A stretch of 48,000 bases of DNA from Tubiluchus corallicola (GCA_030141605.1 JAQGDQ010000222.1:312001-360000); one strand, 5' to 3'; counted from the first letter of the stretch, positions 12,691 to 25,445 are shown. Translations and numbers: made by a program. Notes: a model not told the origin generated them from the sequence alone.

Positions 12691-12931
12691 CTGTGATGTG
12701 AATTAGATGTGAATATTAGATATAATAAACTTATTATAGACTTATTTTTAGTGTTAAGTGGGAACCTGTTAGAATGCCCATGGGCTGCAGCGGAACAAAA
12801 ATGTTGAGAACCCATATATGAAAGAACGAAACCAAGTCCCGTGGCGCGGAAGAGTTTCCTTTCGTCTTCCTTAAAAATTTCGCTTTTTGCACTTTGTCGT
12901 ATCGCATATTGATGCGCCAGTGGACACGTAC

Positions 12932-13028
12932 CTGAGAATCAATTTGCTTTGCGTGACTTTCATCTGTTGTCAAATTGAATGTGGCGCTCTTTCCATTCAC
13001 ACCTTCAATTGGCGGCGTTTCTTGCTTC
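12932..13028 (-). CDS. RAP1GAP: Common exon upstream of GoLoco
   Basis: Acceptor TTTCGTTTTAG, donor TCTCAG/GTACGTG; 97 nt, phase 2 in and phase 0 out. It encodes KQETPPIEGVNGKSATFNLT and ends SHAKQIDSQ. No domain of its own; it links either N-terminus to the GoLoco exon. It is the point where the long and short forms converge. The next coding exon is about 10 kb away; other exons could hide in that intron, but the phases do not require any. Confidence 0.8.
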
Positions 13029-16000
13029 CTAAAACGAAAAAATACAAATACTAAACACCACTGTAATTTTTCTACAAAAAGTAGACTGTATAGAGAACGA
13101 GTTCCCCTTTCACAGATCGGGTGTCATTGTCAATGTCATTTAAAATCACAATTAATTAGATATGTCAAGCATGTAAAAATAGGCTTATTTTAACCAATTT
13201 TCTAAATGATTGCCCGAGTCGCCGCTAGATTGGTGCCATACAACAAATAAATTGCTGTTTTTATCAAATATGATCTATAATATGGGCTATTGCAACAAAC
13301 ACTATACGATTGTCACCACATTTATATGGCATTATCAACTCGAAAATGCAATAGGTATAACAAGGGCTCTAGAATGATCCAATACGTGAATAATATTTCT
13401 TCTTTACAGGTACTTTTGGCACAAAACATGGCTTCTAAGTCCACTGCAAGCTGCAGCGATATAGTACCTATACATATACCACACTTTTTCGTATTATTGC
13501 CAACTCTGCTCTGAAGTCAGCATTGTAATAAAACAAAACGGCGCAAAACTTCAAATGTAGACTCAAAGAATTGTCAACTACTTAGTAACGTTTACAATAA
13601 CGTCGTTGGTCGATTAGAGGCAAATAAAACTGAAAATCGAATTAGTTGTGAACTTGTGGAACACCATATATTTGTGTCATAATCATTGTGTGAAGTAATA
13701 AGTCTTTTTCGTTTTATTTTTAATAATGCACATTTTGACTAAGCAAACGCAAAAAAATTGAAGTGTTACAAGACATCAACATATACCGTTCGAGTTATAA
13801 GTTGAAATCTAATGGACACCGATGCTAGAATAGGTTGAAAAAACGGTTTGTTTTAAATTTCCCACTGAAATTATATGTTAAAGTTGCTAATGTACTTTTA
13901 ATCACTTAATTGTATATATTATTGATAGACATTGAGGACGGGTACGGTAGCTGATCAACAAGACAAAGGAGGTGTTTTTCGGCAGCTTGACAGTAATTTT
14001 TAGTTCCAAAAGTGGGCGGAACTTCTTAGCAAAGAAAGCCTAGTGCTTGTAAATTGCATTATCAATGCAAATGAGAAAGCAAATAAGCCATAACGCAAAA
14101 GTTTATCGGAAGCGCTAATTCGTCAATTACTTTTCGAAACTTACCATTTTGGTAAGATCGTTTTCATAACTTACCATTTTGGTAAAATCGCGAAGCCGAA
14201 ATTTCCGCATAGTCCTTTTAGCAGGTGCCTGTTTTTGAGTATGAATCCCCATATTCCCGCAATTACCACAAGGTATGCTCCGAGTACACCATAAAGTATG
14301 AAGGGCACTGGCATAGTGGTCAATGGTTACTAATCTTACATAATAGCAGCACCGTAAATTAATATGATCACTAGTTAACCAGTTGTCCGTTTCATTTTCT
14401 CGCCAGATACTAAGCTCTTACATTTAGGGATAATATTGAAGCCACAATCTTGCCGGAAATAACGTCACATTGGCCACAAGCTACAATTCAATTGCAGCTG
14501 GGCATCCTGCATTACACCAGCATTAACTTTCTCTGTCACCGAATACAATGAAACTTGCAAAGCAGCAACTCTAAATGCAATATTTAACTTTATGATGTCG
14601 TGTTTGTAGACAGAGGAAAATTTTAGGTCAATAAGTCGCACGAAAAAAAGATCACCAAACAGTTAGCTGTCCATTAATGATTGTTATACACTGCACGACA
14701 CGAAAAATTGTGCTTACAGCTACTCCACACAATACCCAATCAGGTCGGAGCGACTCTAAAAAGCTAATTGTCACTCAAAATGTGTTCAAAACGAAATTAT
14801 AACCATGCACTCTTTACTGATCAGTCAATCATGTCACTTGTCAAAACAAGAAGTAAAAGTTATAATTTTGAGCGAGTAGACGAACTAATCGTGCGTGGAT
14901 TAGCTGAGTCAGGTTTGACAATCACTTTCCATGATTTTACTAATCAAAAGCAAATTAACTTTTCGTAACTTCATGCATATATGCAGTTTTCAAGAACTAC
15001 ACGCAGAGTTATGCACCTCAAACTGATCACCACTGACCTAATTGCACTGGGCAGTGCAAAAGACCCCTGTATCACCGTTAATAATGCGTTCAAACAGTCC
15101 CCAATGACACCATAAGAAATAATATACAAGCTGTGGAACTTTAGGCTGCCACTCCACAGAACGCTTACGAACCAGAAGATGGAACGTCTCTGTTCCGCCC
15201 GAACGGACAGCAGAACAGTGAATAACGGCATTGTGGATTTGGAACATTGACCGCGTGCGGTGAGTTTGTTAGCGTTTAAACGCTATTAGCTGTTCAAACC
15301 CACTTCAAATTAGCACCAGAAAGTAGAGTGAATCCAATCAGTTATTCCGTCAGTTGAAAAAGTCCGTAATTACTGTTACAATTAGCGCAGCACATGACAC
15401 AAGGTAAATTGTTTCAGTTTCAAAACACAGCGCAAAAATCACTACGTTAATTATTGCTATGTTTATTATTAGCACATGACTGTGGAAGCAGCTTTATTAA
15501 AATGCACTTTAGCGCTGGGGAGCTCATTTCGTTAACGAGTTAGATAATGATATCATTGGAAAGCGTATTGCTTGTGTGCGTGAGTGTGCATGTGTAGGAG
15601 ATAAGATACCGACTAAATGTGATAATCCGTCGTATATAGCGACAATAATGGCATTTAAATACCGGAGCTCTCTATCTGTGCACACAATTCTCCCACAAGT
15701 ACCCATTACCCCAAAAAGCCCTAAGGTGTTTTATTTATTGCTTTTGTAATCATTAGTAAGTAAGTAAGTGTTTAAAAAGAAAGCACAGATCTTTATATCA
15801 CATAAAAAGTTAGTATTCTCCAAGACTAATTTACGGAGTACATACCATACTATAAATTGAATATTTAAAACAAGTATATTTACCATATTTCTAATTTAAT
15901 GTAAGGTATATAAATTATCATTCCCAAACTAACTTATGATACATCATTAATATTTTTATTAAGACAAGTCTTTTGGTGAAAATTTGTGAACTAAATACTT

Positions 16001-18919
16001 TTGAAACAGCAATAAATAGAGAATAATAAAGATAAAAATACTAATGACAATCTTCTTTAGAAATACGTCTATCTATAAAAAAATTGTCTGCTTTTTTGTT
16101 TTCAATTTATGTTTAGAAAACATGCATTTCCCGTGTGTAAGGCTATAGGAGAATGGTGAAGAGGATGACTCAATTCGCTTACTTTACTGAATGTTTTTGC
16201 ACCCTTTTTCGTCAATAATTATAATGTATTCGGTCCTGCATCTGACCTAAGTTTCTCTCATTCCGTTCTATTCCTTACAATAACTCCTTTCCCTATAAAT
16301 ACACTTATTTGCCATACGGACCTCAAGGTATTGAGTTAACTTTAGAAGTCCTTGTTTGACTACGCGTTTTGTGTTTGGTGGCACCTACACTAACAATCAC
16401 GCTCTTTCTTTGTCACTGGTCCCCTTTTTTTAAGTCTCTTGGCACAGAGTAACGCCCATTTATATTTCTTTTTTCGTCGAAGCCATTTGTGTTTGAACCC
16501 GTGTATTTGGTAGCATCTACACTAATAATATGTTTTGTTAATTGTCAATTTGTTGGGTTTAAAGCATTGATTAGTTTAAAATGTGTCCAGAACTTTTAAT
16601 TTTGAGACCCTTAGTTTAATAGCAATGGAATGTGCTGTATACTGATCCTATAATTACCAGCTCAAGCCGTACTCGTTCGTAATTGTGAATCGCAATCGTC
16701 AGTTCATGGTAATTTTCTGAAATTTCTTTAATCTGGGCGGAATCGAAAAGAAACGTTCAAAATTCCAGTTAATTCGACGACAAACTGAAAATTTTAACAA
16801 CAGTTACAATGCTTACATTGATTTCTACTAATTAGATACATCAAAACTGCACATATGTCGCTTTTTCTGCCAAATCTTAATATTGACTTACACTTACTTC
16901 AAGTGACCTCATTTGCACTCTAACTACAAACCATTCTGGGAACAGTAACCCCACTCCTCCTCACACATTACTCCTACTTCTAATCTGACAGTGTGCCGGA
17001 ATACACCGAAAAACTATCAATGAAAATAACTAATTGATTTCCATATAGTTAATAACACTCCAAGTCAAAATGATGACGCGATAACAATGCAACAATACGA
17101 ACAGCTTATCGACTGTATTTCCTGGATTATTAACCTTAGATGAATCAAAATATTGCTTGAAGCTCTGTATCAGACATAGTTAGCAATCTATTTAAGATAT
17201 CTTTTACAAAATTCCTAAGCTTTTCATAAAAGTTGATTCTTATCAGCAACATTATGGTTAAATGTAATGTAAAATACACTGAACATCTAGCCGGTCTGTT
17301 CTTGCAGTACTTAATAGGAGCCTGATACAATTTTAAAATGTATTCAAGAAAATTGTTTCGAATACTATTTCTGGCCAAAAGTGCAGACATTTAGCGCAAC
17401 CTGCAGCGACAAATAATCCTGTGCAAAATATAAAAGTATCCTATTAGATACAGGCCAGCAACACCCTTGAGGCTGCAAGTAATAACTATGCAAGATTCCA
17501 CTTTGGACCTAAGCTGTCATAGCTAATGCCATTATAAATCTGGCTAATGCCAAAATCTGGAACAAGTAGTCTGATGTACAGCTGCGCTGTAGTAGAGCGT
17601 GGAGAGTTTAAAAACTAAACCCACCAAAGCCGTCCGTTTCTTAGACATAATTATTATAAAGAAATTTCTTGTCTTCTTCGAAGTAAGCTTTAGGCACATT
17701 GTAATTCCATGGCTTTACAACATCATTTATTATATGGAAAGCTGTCAGTTTGACAATTGTTAAGACCCAGCGAAAGGAGCAAAAAGAAGTAGAGTCGCTG
17801 TGACGGCATAGAATGGCTTATTTGATGAGTCGAGACTTCCTTGGGAGTAAACTAATCGAGCCGTTAAAATAACTCGAACACAAGCGGGGCTATGAGCTTT
17901 GCTACATAAATGCGAATAATGACCTATGTTAAGCAATGCCCGACCTGATCAGTAAATAGACAAGTGAAAGTCCGGTAGCTACCCTAAGTTTTATATGTAC
18001 AAAATCTTACAGGCCACGCAATACCAAAGTGGATATGTAGTACGAAAGTTTTGTTTGTGTGGCATTACTAAACCAAACAACTTTGGTATTCTTCTTCACA
18101 TTCATAGAAAAGTCCAAGCGCAGTACACAAAAGACAAAGAAAAGTAGAGTTACACTGGCGCAGCCCCAGTGAAGCGTTTGTCTTACTACTTCAAAAACTA
18201 ATTGTTCAAAATTAGGTCCGAAATATGGTTTGATCACATCATGATCATTATCATACGATATCACACGTTAATTTCCATGGATACTATACCCTCATTAGAG
18301 AAGCACACAGCGTATGTATACATATGCTGATACAAAGAAAGGGAAAAAATTGTGAAAACAAAATGGAAGATTACTCTGCCCCAGTTTTTCACATTCTGAG
18401 CATCTACATTTTGTCAGAGCGAAAACAAAACATTGTAATAATTATGCACTTACAATAGTTTTCCTGAAACGAAAGCAAGAAAAAGTGAAAGAAAAGCGCT
18501 CGACGTGGTTTGTTTTAAGAATTATTTTTTGTCAAACAGGAGTGTAATTGTACAGATGAGGCTATGCAAACAACTCATTAGAGCAAATGACACAAAAACT
18601 GTGCACTCTTCAATTATCATATCTAAAAAAACGCGTACTTTGACACACGTAATGATAACGTGTTCACTTACATTGTTGTCACTTTGAATGATACCAGTGG
18701 TAATGAAAATGAGAGCGAATAGAATTTTCCCCAGTGCGTATTTTTACTTCTTTTACGATCGAACTTATATTTTAAACCTTCGTGTCGTGGTACAGGTCAC
18801 TCTAAAGAAAAATTTCACTGCAAATTTACAGCAAGTTTCAGTCGAAAAAGTGTTGCTACAATATTCGGTTGAACTTAATTTTCTTTACTAATTCACTAAC
18901 TCATTTATAGAATAATCAA

Positions 18920-18982
18920 TCTATTCATTCATTCATTCATTCATTCATTCATTCATTCATTCATTTATTCATTCATTCATTG
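18920..18982. repeat. (ATTC)n microsatellite
   Basis: About fifteen tetramer copies with a few changes. Confidence 0.95.
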
Positions 18983-19515
18983 AGTCACTCCTTTTAAGAG
19001 CACAAGAGCCCAAAATGTGACTGGGAAGTGGCACAACGGCCGACTTAGAATGCATAGAGTTGTATATGTTTTTTGACTGGATTTTGTGTCCTGCCGGTCA
19101 AAAAGAAAATATTGTTTAAGAAAACAACCGAAACTTTGGGTTTTTCTTACAAGGTACAAATTGCGGAAGTGTATCACTTTTTATTGTAATGTTCCATATT
19201 TTTGTTGCTGCGACATTTCTTTCAAAGCCAAGCACATTTCGAAAAGTGTGACAGTCGGGGTAATTATGCCTCCTGGCCGCGTAATTATGCGTTAGCCCGC
19301 CTGTATATTATTTGGCAACTCAGTCTTTTATCTGATTAGTCAGTCAACTTAAATGCGTGTTTTGTTGCCAAAAATACTTTGAAAGGTAGACCTGTTTCCT
19401 TTACAACAGACGTTATTAATTTAATCAAAGTTGATCACGAATAACAGGTGTAAAAAGTTCAGCAAAGATGGCGCTCGAAATAAAAAACCATAGAATAACA
19501 ATGTTTTTATTGTAC

Positions 19516-19664
19516 CTGCAATCGCTGTTTCCAGAAACGTTATACGTCACCTTTAGTGGCAATGATCGTCGCTTTATGGGTGACTCAGGCTTCAGCTTAT
19601 TCCTTTTTTTACTAGAAAATCTTCTCAAGAAAGATTTGTCCACCGTCAAGTCGGCACCTGCCAT
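19516..19664 (-). CDS. RAP1GAP: Alternative first exon of the short form (49 residues plus a split codon)
   Basis: An ATG in good context (AAAATGG), with an in-frame TGA about 70 nt upstream, opens MAGADLTVDKSFLRRFSSKK and continues through ESPIKRRSLPLK to SDC plus a split Arg codon. The donor is GCAG/GTACAA in phase 2, exactly the phase needed by the exon at 12932-13028, which long-form exon 6 also joins. From memory, vertebrate RAP1GAP N-termini contain a similar short basic start with VDKSF, which supports homology. The short form would total 293 codons to the window edge. An alternative promoter just upstream is inferred. Readers should not take the overlapping plus-strand open frame as a gene. 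Confidence 0.75.
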
Positions 19665-20159
19665 TTTAACTTTTTCTTTCGCAGTAATCACGTGAATATT
19701 GTACTTTCCATAAACTGATTTGTTTTGTCAGTAATATAGTGTAACATCGACAATAGTGCTTCAAATCATCCAATGACAAATAGTAAACACTCTCTAACAG
19801 ATGTGGATTCTTTTGTAGACATGTGCTTCTTGCCAGTCTTCTGTTCTAAACACCCATTTATCAGTACAGCTAAACTATGACAGATGAGTAGACAGGCAAT
19901 AACACATTACCAAGTGGGGTCGTGCAACTCCCCGGCGGAAACGGAAATAGGTACCACGTAAATAATTATATTACCTAAGATATTTGAAAGGAAGTTGGAA
20001 TGACTCCAAAGAAATAATCGGTGTCATATTTCTGCCAAGTACAATAAATGCAAATTATAAGTGAGAGTATGAGAACCTCCTGGGATTCTGACAGTTAATA
20101 ATGTAATGCCACAAATTTTACTGCAGGATTATAGAATCACATAACAGTTAAAACTGGGA

Positions 20160-20345
20160 AGAAGGAGCCATGGAGAGAGAAGGAGAGGGGGAGAGAGAGA
20201 ACTAAAACAATGAAGAAAGACAAAGAAACAGCGGACAGAGGAAGAAAAAAGCGAAAAAGAAAGAAAAAATGTGTAAAAAGAAAAAAGAAAGATGCAACAG
20301 AAAAAGAAAAAAGAACGACAGAAAAAGGGAGGAGAGAGAGAGACT
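20160..20345. repeat. GA-rich purine tract
   Basis: Plus strand is mostly A and G, with GAGAGA and AAAAAG words; similar in kind to the tract at 470-790. Confidence 0.75.
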
Positions 20346-22204
20346 AATATAATTTATCGAAAGTATTTTGTGCCTTAATTGTGCGCGTAAACTATCTCAA
20401 AAAAAGTAAAATGCCTCGAAAGCGCAACATAGAAAGAGAACGGCTAATCTGACAGTTGAACGTTATGTCTGACGTTTCAAACCAAATGCTCCATTTCTGA
20501 GCACATAATAAAAATGGGATTCAGAGGAAGGCAGTTTTAGATTTTAGTGCAATTTGTGTACCGACGACCAGCAAGCCACAAATTCAGTGCCAATAATTAA
20601 GCTGATCAGCGCTGTAAATAACGAATTGTCTATTTGCTATGTATAATATTTAACATGCGAACTAAAATAAATAATTTCGACATTCTTGTTATTTAACTGC
20701 GCAACCCAGCTTAGTGAATTATTTACCAAGACGTTCAAAAATTATTTTCAGGAAGTTTTAAGCAGCTATATTAAAAATCGAACACTGTGGCAGATAGATG
20801 GCACCCTGTGTACAACCATTTTCATCGAAATTATAATGCAGCAAATGCATGCCGTTTAATTTTGGCCGTACAAAGACGTGAAAAAAGTCAGTGCTGCCGC
20901 CTGTCGACTGTATCTACAACTAGACCATAACAGCGAACGTACAGTAAGTGTTTGAAGTCCAGATCACCGTCACGGAATGAGCATTACGGTTATTATGCAG
21001 GCGATTGGACTGACAAAATTCCAGTTATAAAAAAAATCTGTCAGTAAGGCAGGCTGTCATGTTTCGCCCTACATTTAATAGTTCTCACATTATGCTTATG
21101 CAACATTAAGCCCTATTCACACTGCATGTTTAATTAATTGATATGTATGATATTTAGCTACTAGCAGTGATAGTTAATTGTATTATTAATTATTGATATT
21201 TTCTTAGGATTTAAGCACCTACTAACAAACCCCCTTTTGAGTACCGTCTGACCCACTCTGTCTGCCCTATAATGCAGTGTCTAAATCAAAGTTTACGATA
21301 GTGCACAGGTAAATAAAATTTTAGCTGTTAAAGAGAGTGACTTCTCGATGAACTTCGTTCAACACTGTTTAGATATAGACGACAACTTGACACAGAGCGA
21401 GACAGGTCGTTTACTCGTATATGTGAAGTTATATTTTTTGAAGAGAAATGCCGTACTAGAAAGTTTCACACAAGATATGGTGTGTAATGTACATGGTGAT
21501 ACTGTGAGAGCCTAGTTGGTGTAACCTGTGGTCGTCAACCAGAGTTGTCCCAGAGATGCCGGCTTGCAGTCTGCAGTAGCAGAGTTACTAACTGACTAGC
21601 AGATGGATCGACCTGCTACAGAACCACATCCAGGGTGGTAACAGGTACTTTTCGCTTTCGTTACGATCGTAACTAATGTCGCACTGATAACATAAATATC
21701 ACGTATACTTGCCTAATGTTCTTCGATGCTACTTGCTGGGTAAAAACTAATTGGAGTTTCTCTGACGAAGTTTAAAATCACAACTGTAATCAGACGCAGA
21801 GGTTATTTTACGACGTATTGCTACCGTTCTACAAACTGTTCACTTTAAAGGAAAAGTGTTCCAAAAAACCTAGGCACATAGTGGGGGCAGACATGAACTT
21901 TATGCAACTATATACCCTACTAACCCCACGCTTTGTCACTATTGCTATATTTTTGTTATTACTGAACTTTTGCTTAAGCTGAATCACTTTGAAATTTGCT
22001 GATGATTAAATTGTTTGATTAATTATTTTGAATATCTGCCATTTGATCCTTCTTCTTCTTCAGATCCATTAGTGTATAGAGTGCAAATAGGCCATAGTCC
22101 CCCATATTTTTAACATCCGCCTTAGGCCGATCTGCATCCATACATTTAGTGACTATGCTCCCTTCTGTTGTGAGATGTAAAACTAACGCAGCATGCCCCT
22201 GTTT

Positions 22205-22320
22205 GATTCCCCTATAGCCGGGTTTCTCAACCGGGGGTTAATTAACCCCCAGGGGGTTAATGGCACCAATTCTGGGGGTTAATGGGACTTTACACTCAGA
22301 AGAAAAAAAATCACCTATTT
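22205..22320 (+). mobile_element. hAT-like transposon end (fragment)
   Basis: TTTCTCAACC followed by a perfect 18-bp palindrome GGGGGTTAATTAACCCCC and two further GGGGGTTAATGG words. Many hAT superfamily elements begin with a TTCTCAACC terminus followed by such G/C-rich mirrored blocks. I found no matching end downstream, so it is probably truncated. Confidence 0.45.
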
Positions 22321-22852
22321 GTTAGATCAGGCCTGGTATTAGATTGCAGAGTGATATATTAAGCAATATGACCATGTGATGAACCTAAAGACAGTGTCAC
22401 AGTGAGATCAAAGCACATTGTTACCCCCACCCACGCAATGTTATTGAATCTGACCTAGCTCGTTGACATGTTGATGGCTTTCTCATTGTTACAATCACAA
22501 TCAAATTCGTGGAATCTGGGACTGCATACTAGTGTGTGGGCATGAGAGATGGTGCCCTATAGGAAATACAAGATCAGGGTCATCACACAGGCAAACACTG
22601 TAGCTAGTCCAGCAGACACTAGAGTCTGGAAATACTGCTTTTAAAGTCGTGACAGCTGAAAAACATATTGGAAGTTTGGAACTGTAGCTTTGCGGAGAGC
22701 GTCTAGACTTAACAGCCTTAGTGATTACATCTATCACAAGTAATGGTAACAAATAGTAAAGGATAAAATATGATACCAGTGCCCACTTATATCATACTAA
22801 TATAATGCAATATGCAACAACAAAAAATCATCAACTATTCTAGTATACTTAC

Positions 22853-24553
22853 AAAGCATTGAATAAAAATATTGTAGGTTCATCATCGTCCAAGATAAAA
22901 TTTGCAGTGCGTTTCTGGTTCTTTTCCTTATAAGGACTTATTAAAGCTTTCACTGTTGTACTCAAACTAAGATAGTTAGATCTGGGTACTGGCATGAAAC
23001 TTGGCTTGTCAAGGGGCTCAACATTTTCGGGCAAAAGTGGAAGCTTTGGTCGCATTTTTTCAATTTTTCGAACTGACTTTTGGCCTATTTGTTGAAAAAA
23101 TTTATTTAGTTTTCCTGTTTTACTTTTCTTCACCTGTCGAGGAATTCGCTTTTCAACAGTAATTTGTTCTGTATTTGCAACTGGTTCCAGTTTAACTTCA
23201 ACCTTTTTACTGTCGTCATTTTCTTCACAAGAATCACTCAAAAACGTGCGCTGCTCGTCAGCAACGTTCGAGTAAATTTCCTGTTTTAAAGCTTGGTAAT
23301 TTTCACTTTGAACTTTATTGTCTTCTTTTCCAACTTTTGGGGCATTGGTCGCATTGGGGTCTAGAACTTTACTAAAATTCTGCTTCTTTATGTTTACGTT
23401 CATGCTGTCACTATTAGGTTTAGAGCAAAATGTGGTCAGGCTCGAAAGAGACGGCCCATTGCCATTTTCAAATACATCACCTTTGTTATTTTTGTTGTTG
23501 CTGCTGTTTTTCAAACGGTTGTTACTTGTGTTGTTTTCTAATTTTGTAAGTACTGCGTAGGTATCGAGCTTTCCTCTTTCATCCACATTATTAAGATTTG
23601 GTGCACTTTTTCCAACATCACTCTCGCTATTGCTCCTTGCGTCATTCTTCAATTTTCCAGAATCCAGAACCATGTACTGATCACACTGGCCTCTCATTGC
23701 GCCATTACTAATGTGTACTTTCGTATTGTTGATAGGTTGATCTGCATTTTTCGCTTTTCCAGAAGTTTGCGTAAGATGTTGATTAACTTTCCTAGTTGTT
23801 TCTATAGGAGTGGTATATTGATTGAGTTTTCCTCTGTGCAGTTTAGGCGACTTTGCTCTAAGTTCAAAATTCATTGCGTTGGCACCCGTGTGTTCCTTCT
23901 TATTGTTAGTAGGTTGTTCTGCTCTCCTCACTTTTCTGGAAGTTCGAGTAACGTGTTGAGTGGGCCTCCTAGCTGTTTCTGCAGGAGTGGTGTACTGGTG
24001 TACCTTTCCGCTGCGGAGATTGGGCGACTTTAACTTCTGTTCAAATATTTCTACGTAAGTTTTTACAGATCTTGCAGCAGGTGACACTGATCTATCAACT
24101 GCATAATCTTTATCCAACGCTTTCGAACCATCTACTGTTAGACGCGAATCGGAAGACATGCTGTTATTTTGTCCTTTTGCTTTTGTAGTTGATCTTTGAG
24201 TTTGTCCTTGTTGGTCACATGTAGACAAAGATGCTTTAGATCTGACAGAACTTGGACGCTTCTTAAACGGCTGCTCGTTTTTTTTCTGTACGGAAGTCGA
24301 TTTGTACGATGCGTGGTTAACTTGTGAAGTCTCACCGAACTTCGAACCGTGTTGCTTTGCAATTTCTGCGCCCTGTATTTCTGTGCTGCCTGTTGATTTC
24401 GTTTCAGCTTTTAGTGACTTCCCTTGAATTTCTTCTTCAAAGACACACGTTCCTTTATTCACAAGTGGAATGCAGTTCTTCTCGATTTCAAAACCTGGGT
24501 CTCTCCCTTTCCGGTTTCTACCTACAGGGCCTTTGCTGCTTGTATGTGACATC
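22853..24553 (-). CDS. RAP1GAP: Long-form exon 6: large disordered exon with tandem repeats (residues 291-856)
   Basis: The longest open frame in the window: 1701 nt, acceptor TTTAACAAG, donor CTTT/GTAAGTAT, phase 2 on both sides. Its first codon ATG follows the acceptor by one base, so it looks like a gene start but is better read as an internal exon: the split AGG codon joins exon 5 exactly. The protein is rich in Lys, Asn, Ser and Thr and looks disordered. A 59-residue unit occurs twice (residues about 463-521 and 522-576, 29 of 55 aligned residues identical), with SP, GKxxQYTTP and QPxNN in each. Two shorter echoes follow, GQCDQYMVL and GKLDTYAVL. Near the end there is a basic stretch (KKSKTGKLNKFF, then KSVRKIEKMRPK) and a last acidic DDDEPTIFLFNAL. 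No enzyme domain is visible. Scaffold or targeting roles are inference only. Confidence 0.85.
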
Positions 24554-25314
24554 CTTGTTAAATCAAATGTAGGCTTAAATCAGCCACCAAAAACACTGGC
24601 GAAATACTAATAAAGCTTACATAACTGAAAATATGTAGGTTGGTATGGCTTCAGTTTGTAACATATGGTAGAATGCAGTTACTATAAATATTTATGTTTC
24701 TATGTGTCGGTTACATAAAGTACTGCTTAATGCGTTCAATAGTCATAAATAAATGATTTCTCTAAAGACTACTCTATTTAGCAGCACGTTTGCCGCATTA
24801 TTTTGTAAATTTTGGCATAAGGTGAAATTCTTGGTTTAAGTAGCTTTTTGCCCCAAAGTTCAAGAACGCATTAACCTCAAAGTCTGACAGAAACTAGATC
24901 AACGGGGAGTGGAATAAGCAACACTTATACCCACATTCAGTATGGCAGTTATTAGAGATGTTACTCAACATCAATGTGACACAGTAACAGACTAAACGTG
25001 TATTCTTAGATTAGCAGCTTATTATGCCATTCTTTCAGTTTCTTTCATGATTGGCAACAGCCGGTATGACTAGGCAGGAAAGTAAATAAATGAGTCACTT
25101 CAAAGTTTATCACTACTTTGGTGACAGCATTACAACCGTTAAGCTACAGCAAACCCTAATACGTCTGATAATGATAACGATGCCAATGATGATGAACGAC
25201 GACGATGATGATGATCATCATCATCGAACATGTATCATCGTCATTATCATAAACAGCATCAAAAATGAAATTAGCGAAGATACAAACACGATGAAAACTT
25301 TTTTGACCTCGTAC

Positions 25315-25445
25315 CTTAAAAATTCTCTATAACAATGTAGATGAAAAACGTTCTCTCCACATAGCACTTCTTTATGCTGAGTAAAACTGCCGCAATATCC
25401 ACATCGTTTTTTCCACTCGTCAGCTAGCTGTTCCCAAGCGGATTC
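25315..25445 (-). CDS. RAP1GAP: Long-form exon 5: half-LIM-like zinc finger (residues 247-290)
   Basis: Acceptor CGTATTCAG, donor TTAAG/GTACGAG; 131 nt, phase 0 in and phase 2 out. It encodes ESAWEQLADEWKKRCGYCGS, then reaches HLHCYREFLR. Cys261, Cys264, His281 and Cys284 (long-form numbering) make CX2CX16HX2C, the spacing of the first zinc site of a LIM domain. The second LIM zinc site is absent: the next exon does not supply the expected CX2C. It could therefore be a stand-alone treble-clef-like finger or a degenerate LIM. I know of no zinc finger in vertebrate RAP1GAP, but could not search. Confidence 0.8.

Larger units (their letters stand above)
2954..12931 (-). other. Large intron between the common exon and GoLoco exon
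   Basis: About 10 kb with no convincing coding exon. It contains a 146-bp tandem repeat (4551-4960), microsatellites at 5383-5460, 6028-6127 and 9341-9620, a second SINE-like copy (about 7808-7905), and a LINE fragment (11340-12690). Small open frames in between show no family resemblance. Confidence 0.7.
13029..22852 (-). other. Large intron between long-form exon 6 and the common exon
   Basis: Contains the alternative first exon at 19516-19664. Otherwise I see a short repeated palindrome (14134-14194), a 16-bp palindrome (15270-15285), an ATTC microsatellite (18920-18982), a purine-rich stretch (20160-20345) and a hAT-like end (22205-22320). No other exon is supportable. Confidence 0.7.

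Noticed and set aside
17145-17390. 81-residue minus-strand frame ending LLTMSDTELQAIF
   Set aside because: Slightly protein-like, but no recognised family and no phase-compatible splice sites with the host gene.
18920-18982. Regular ATTC repeat as a CRISPR-like array
   Set aside because: Tetramer repeats with no spacers in eukaryotic DNA.
24552-24554. ATG of the 567-residue frame as the true start of a single-exon gene
   Set aside because: It sits one base after a good acceptor, and the split codon joins the upstream zinc-finger exon in phase; the frame also ends at a consensus donor rather than a real stop.
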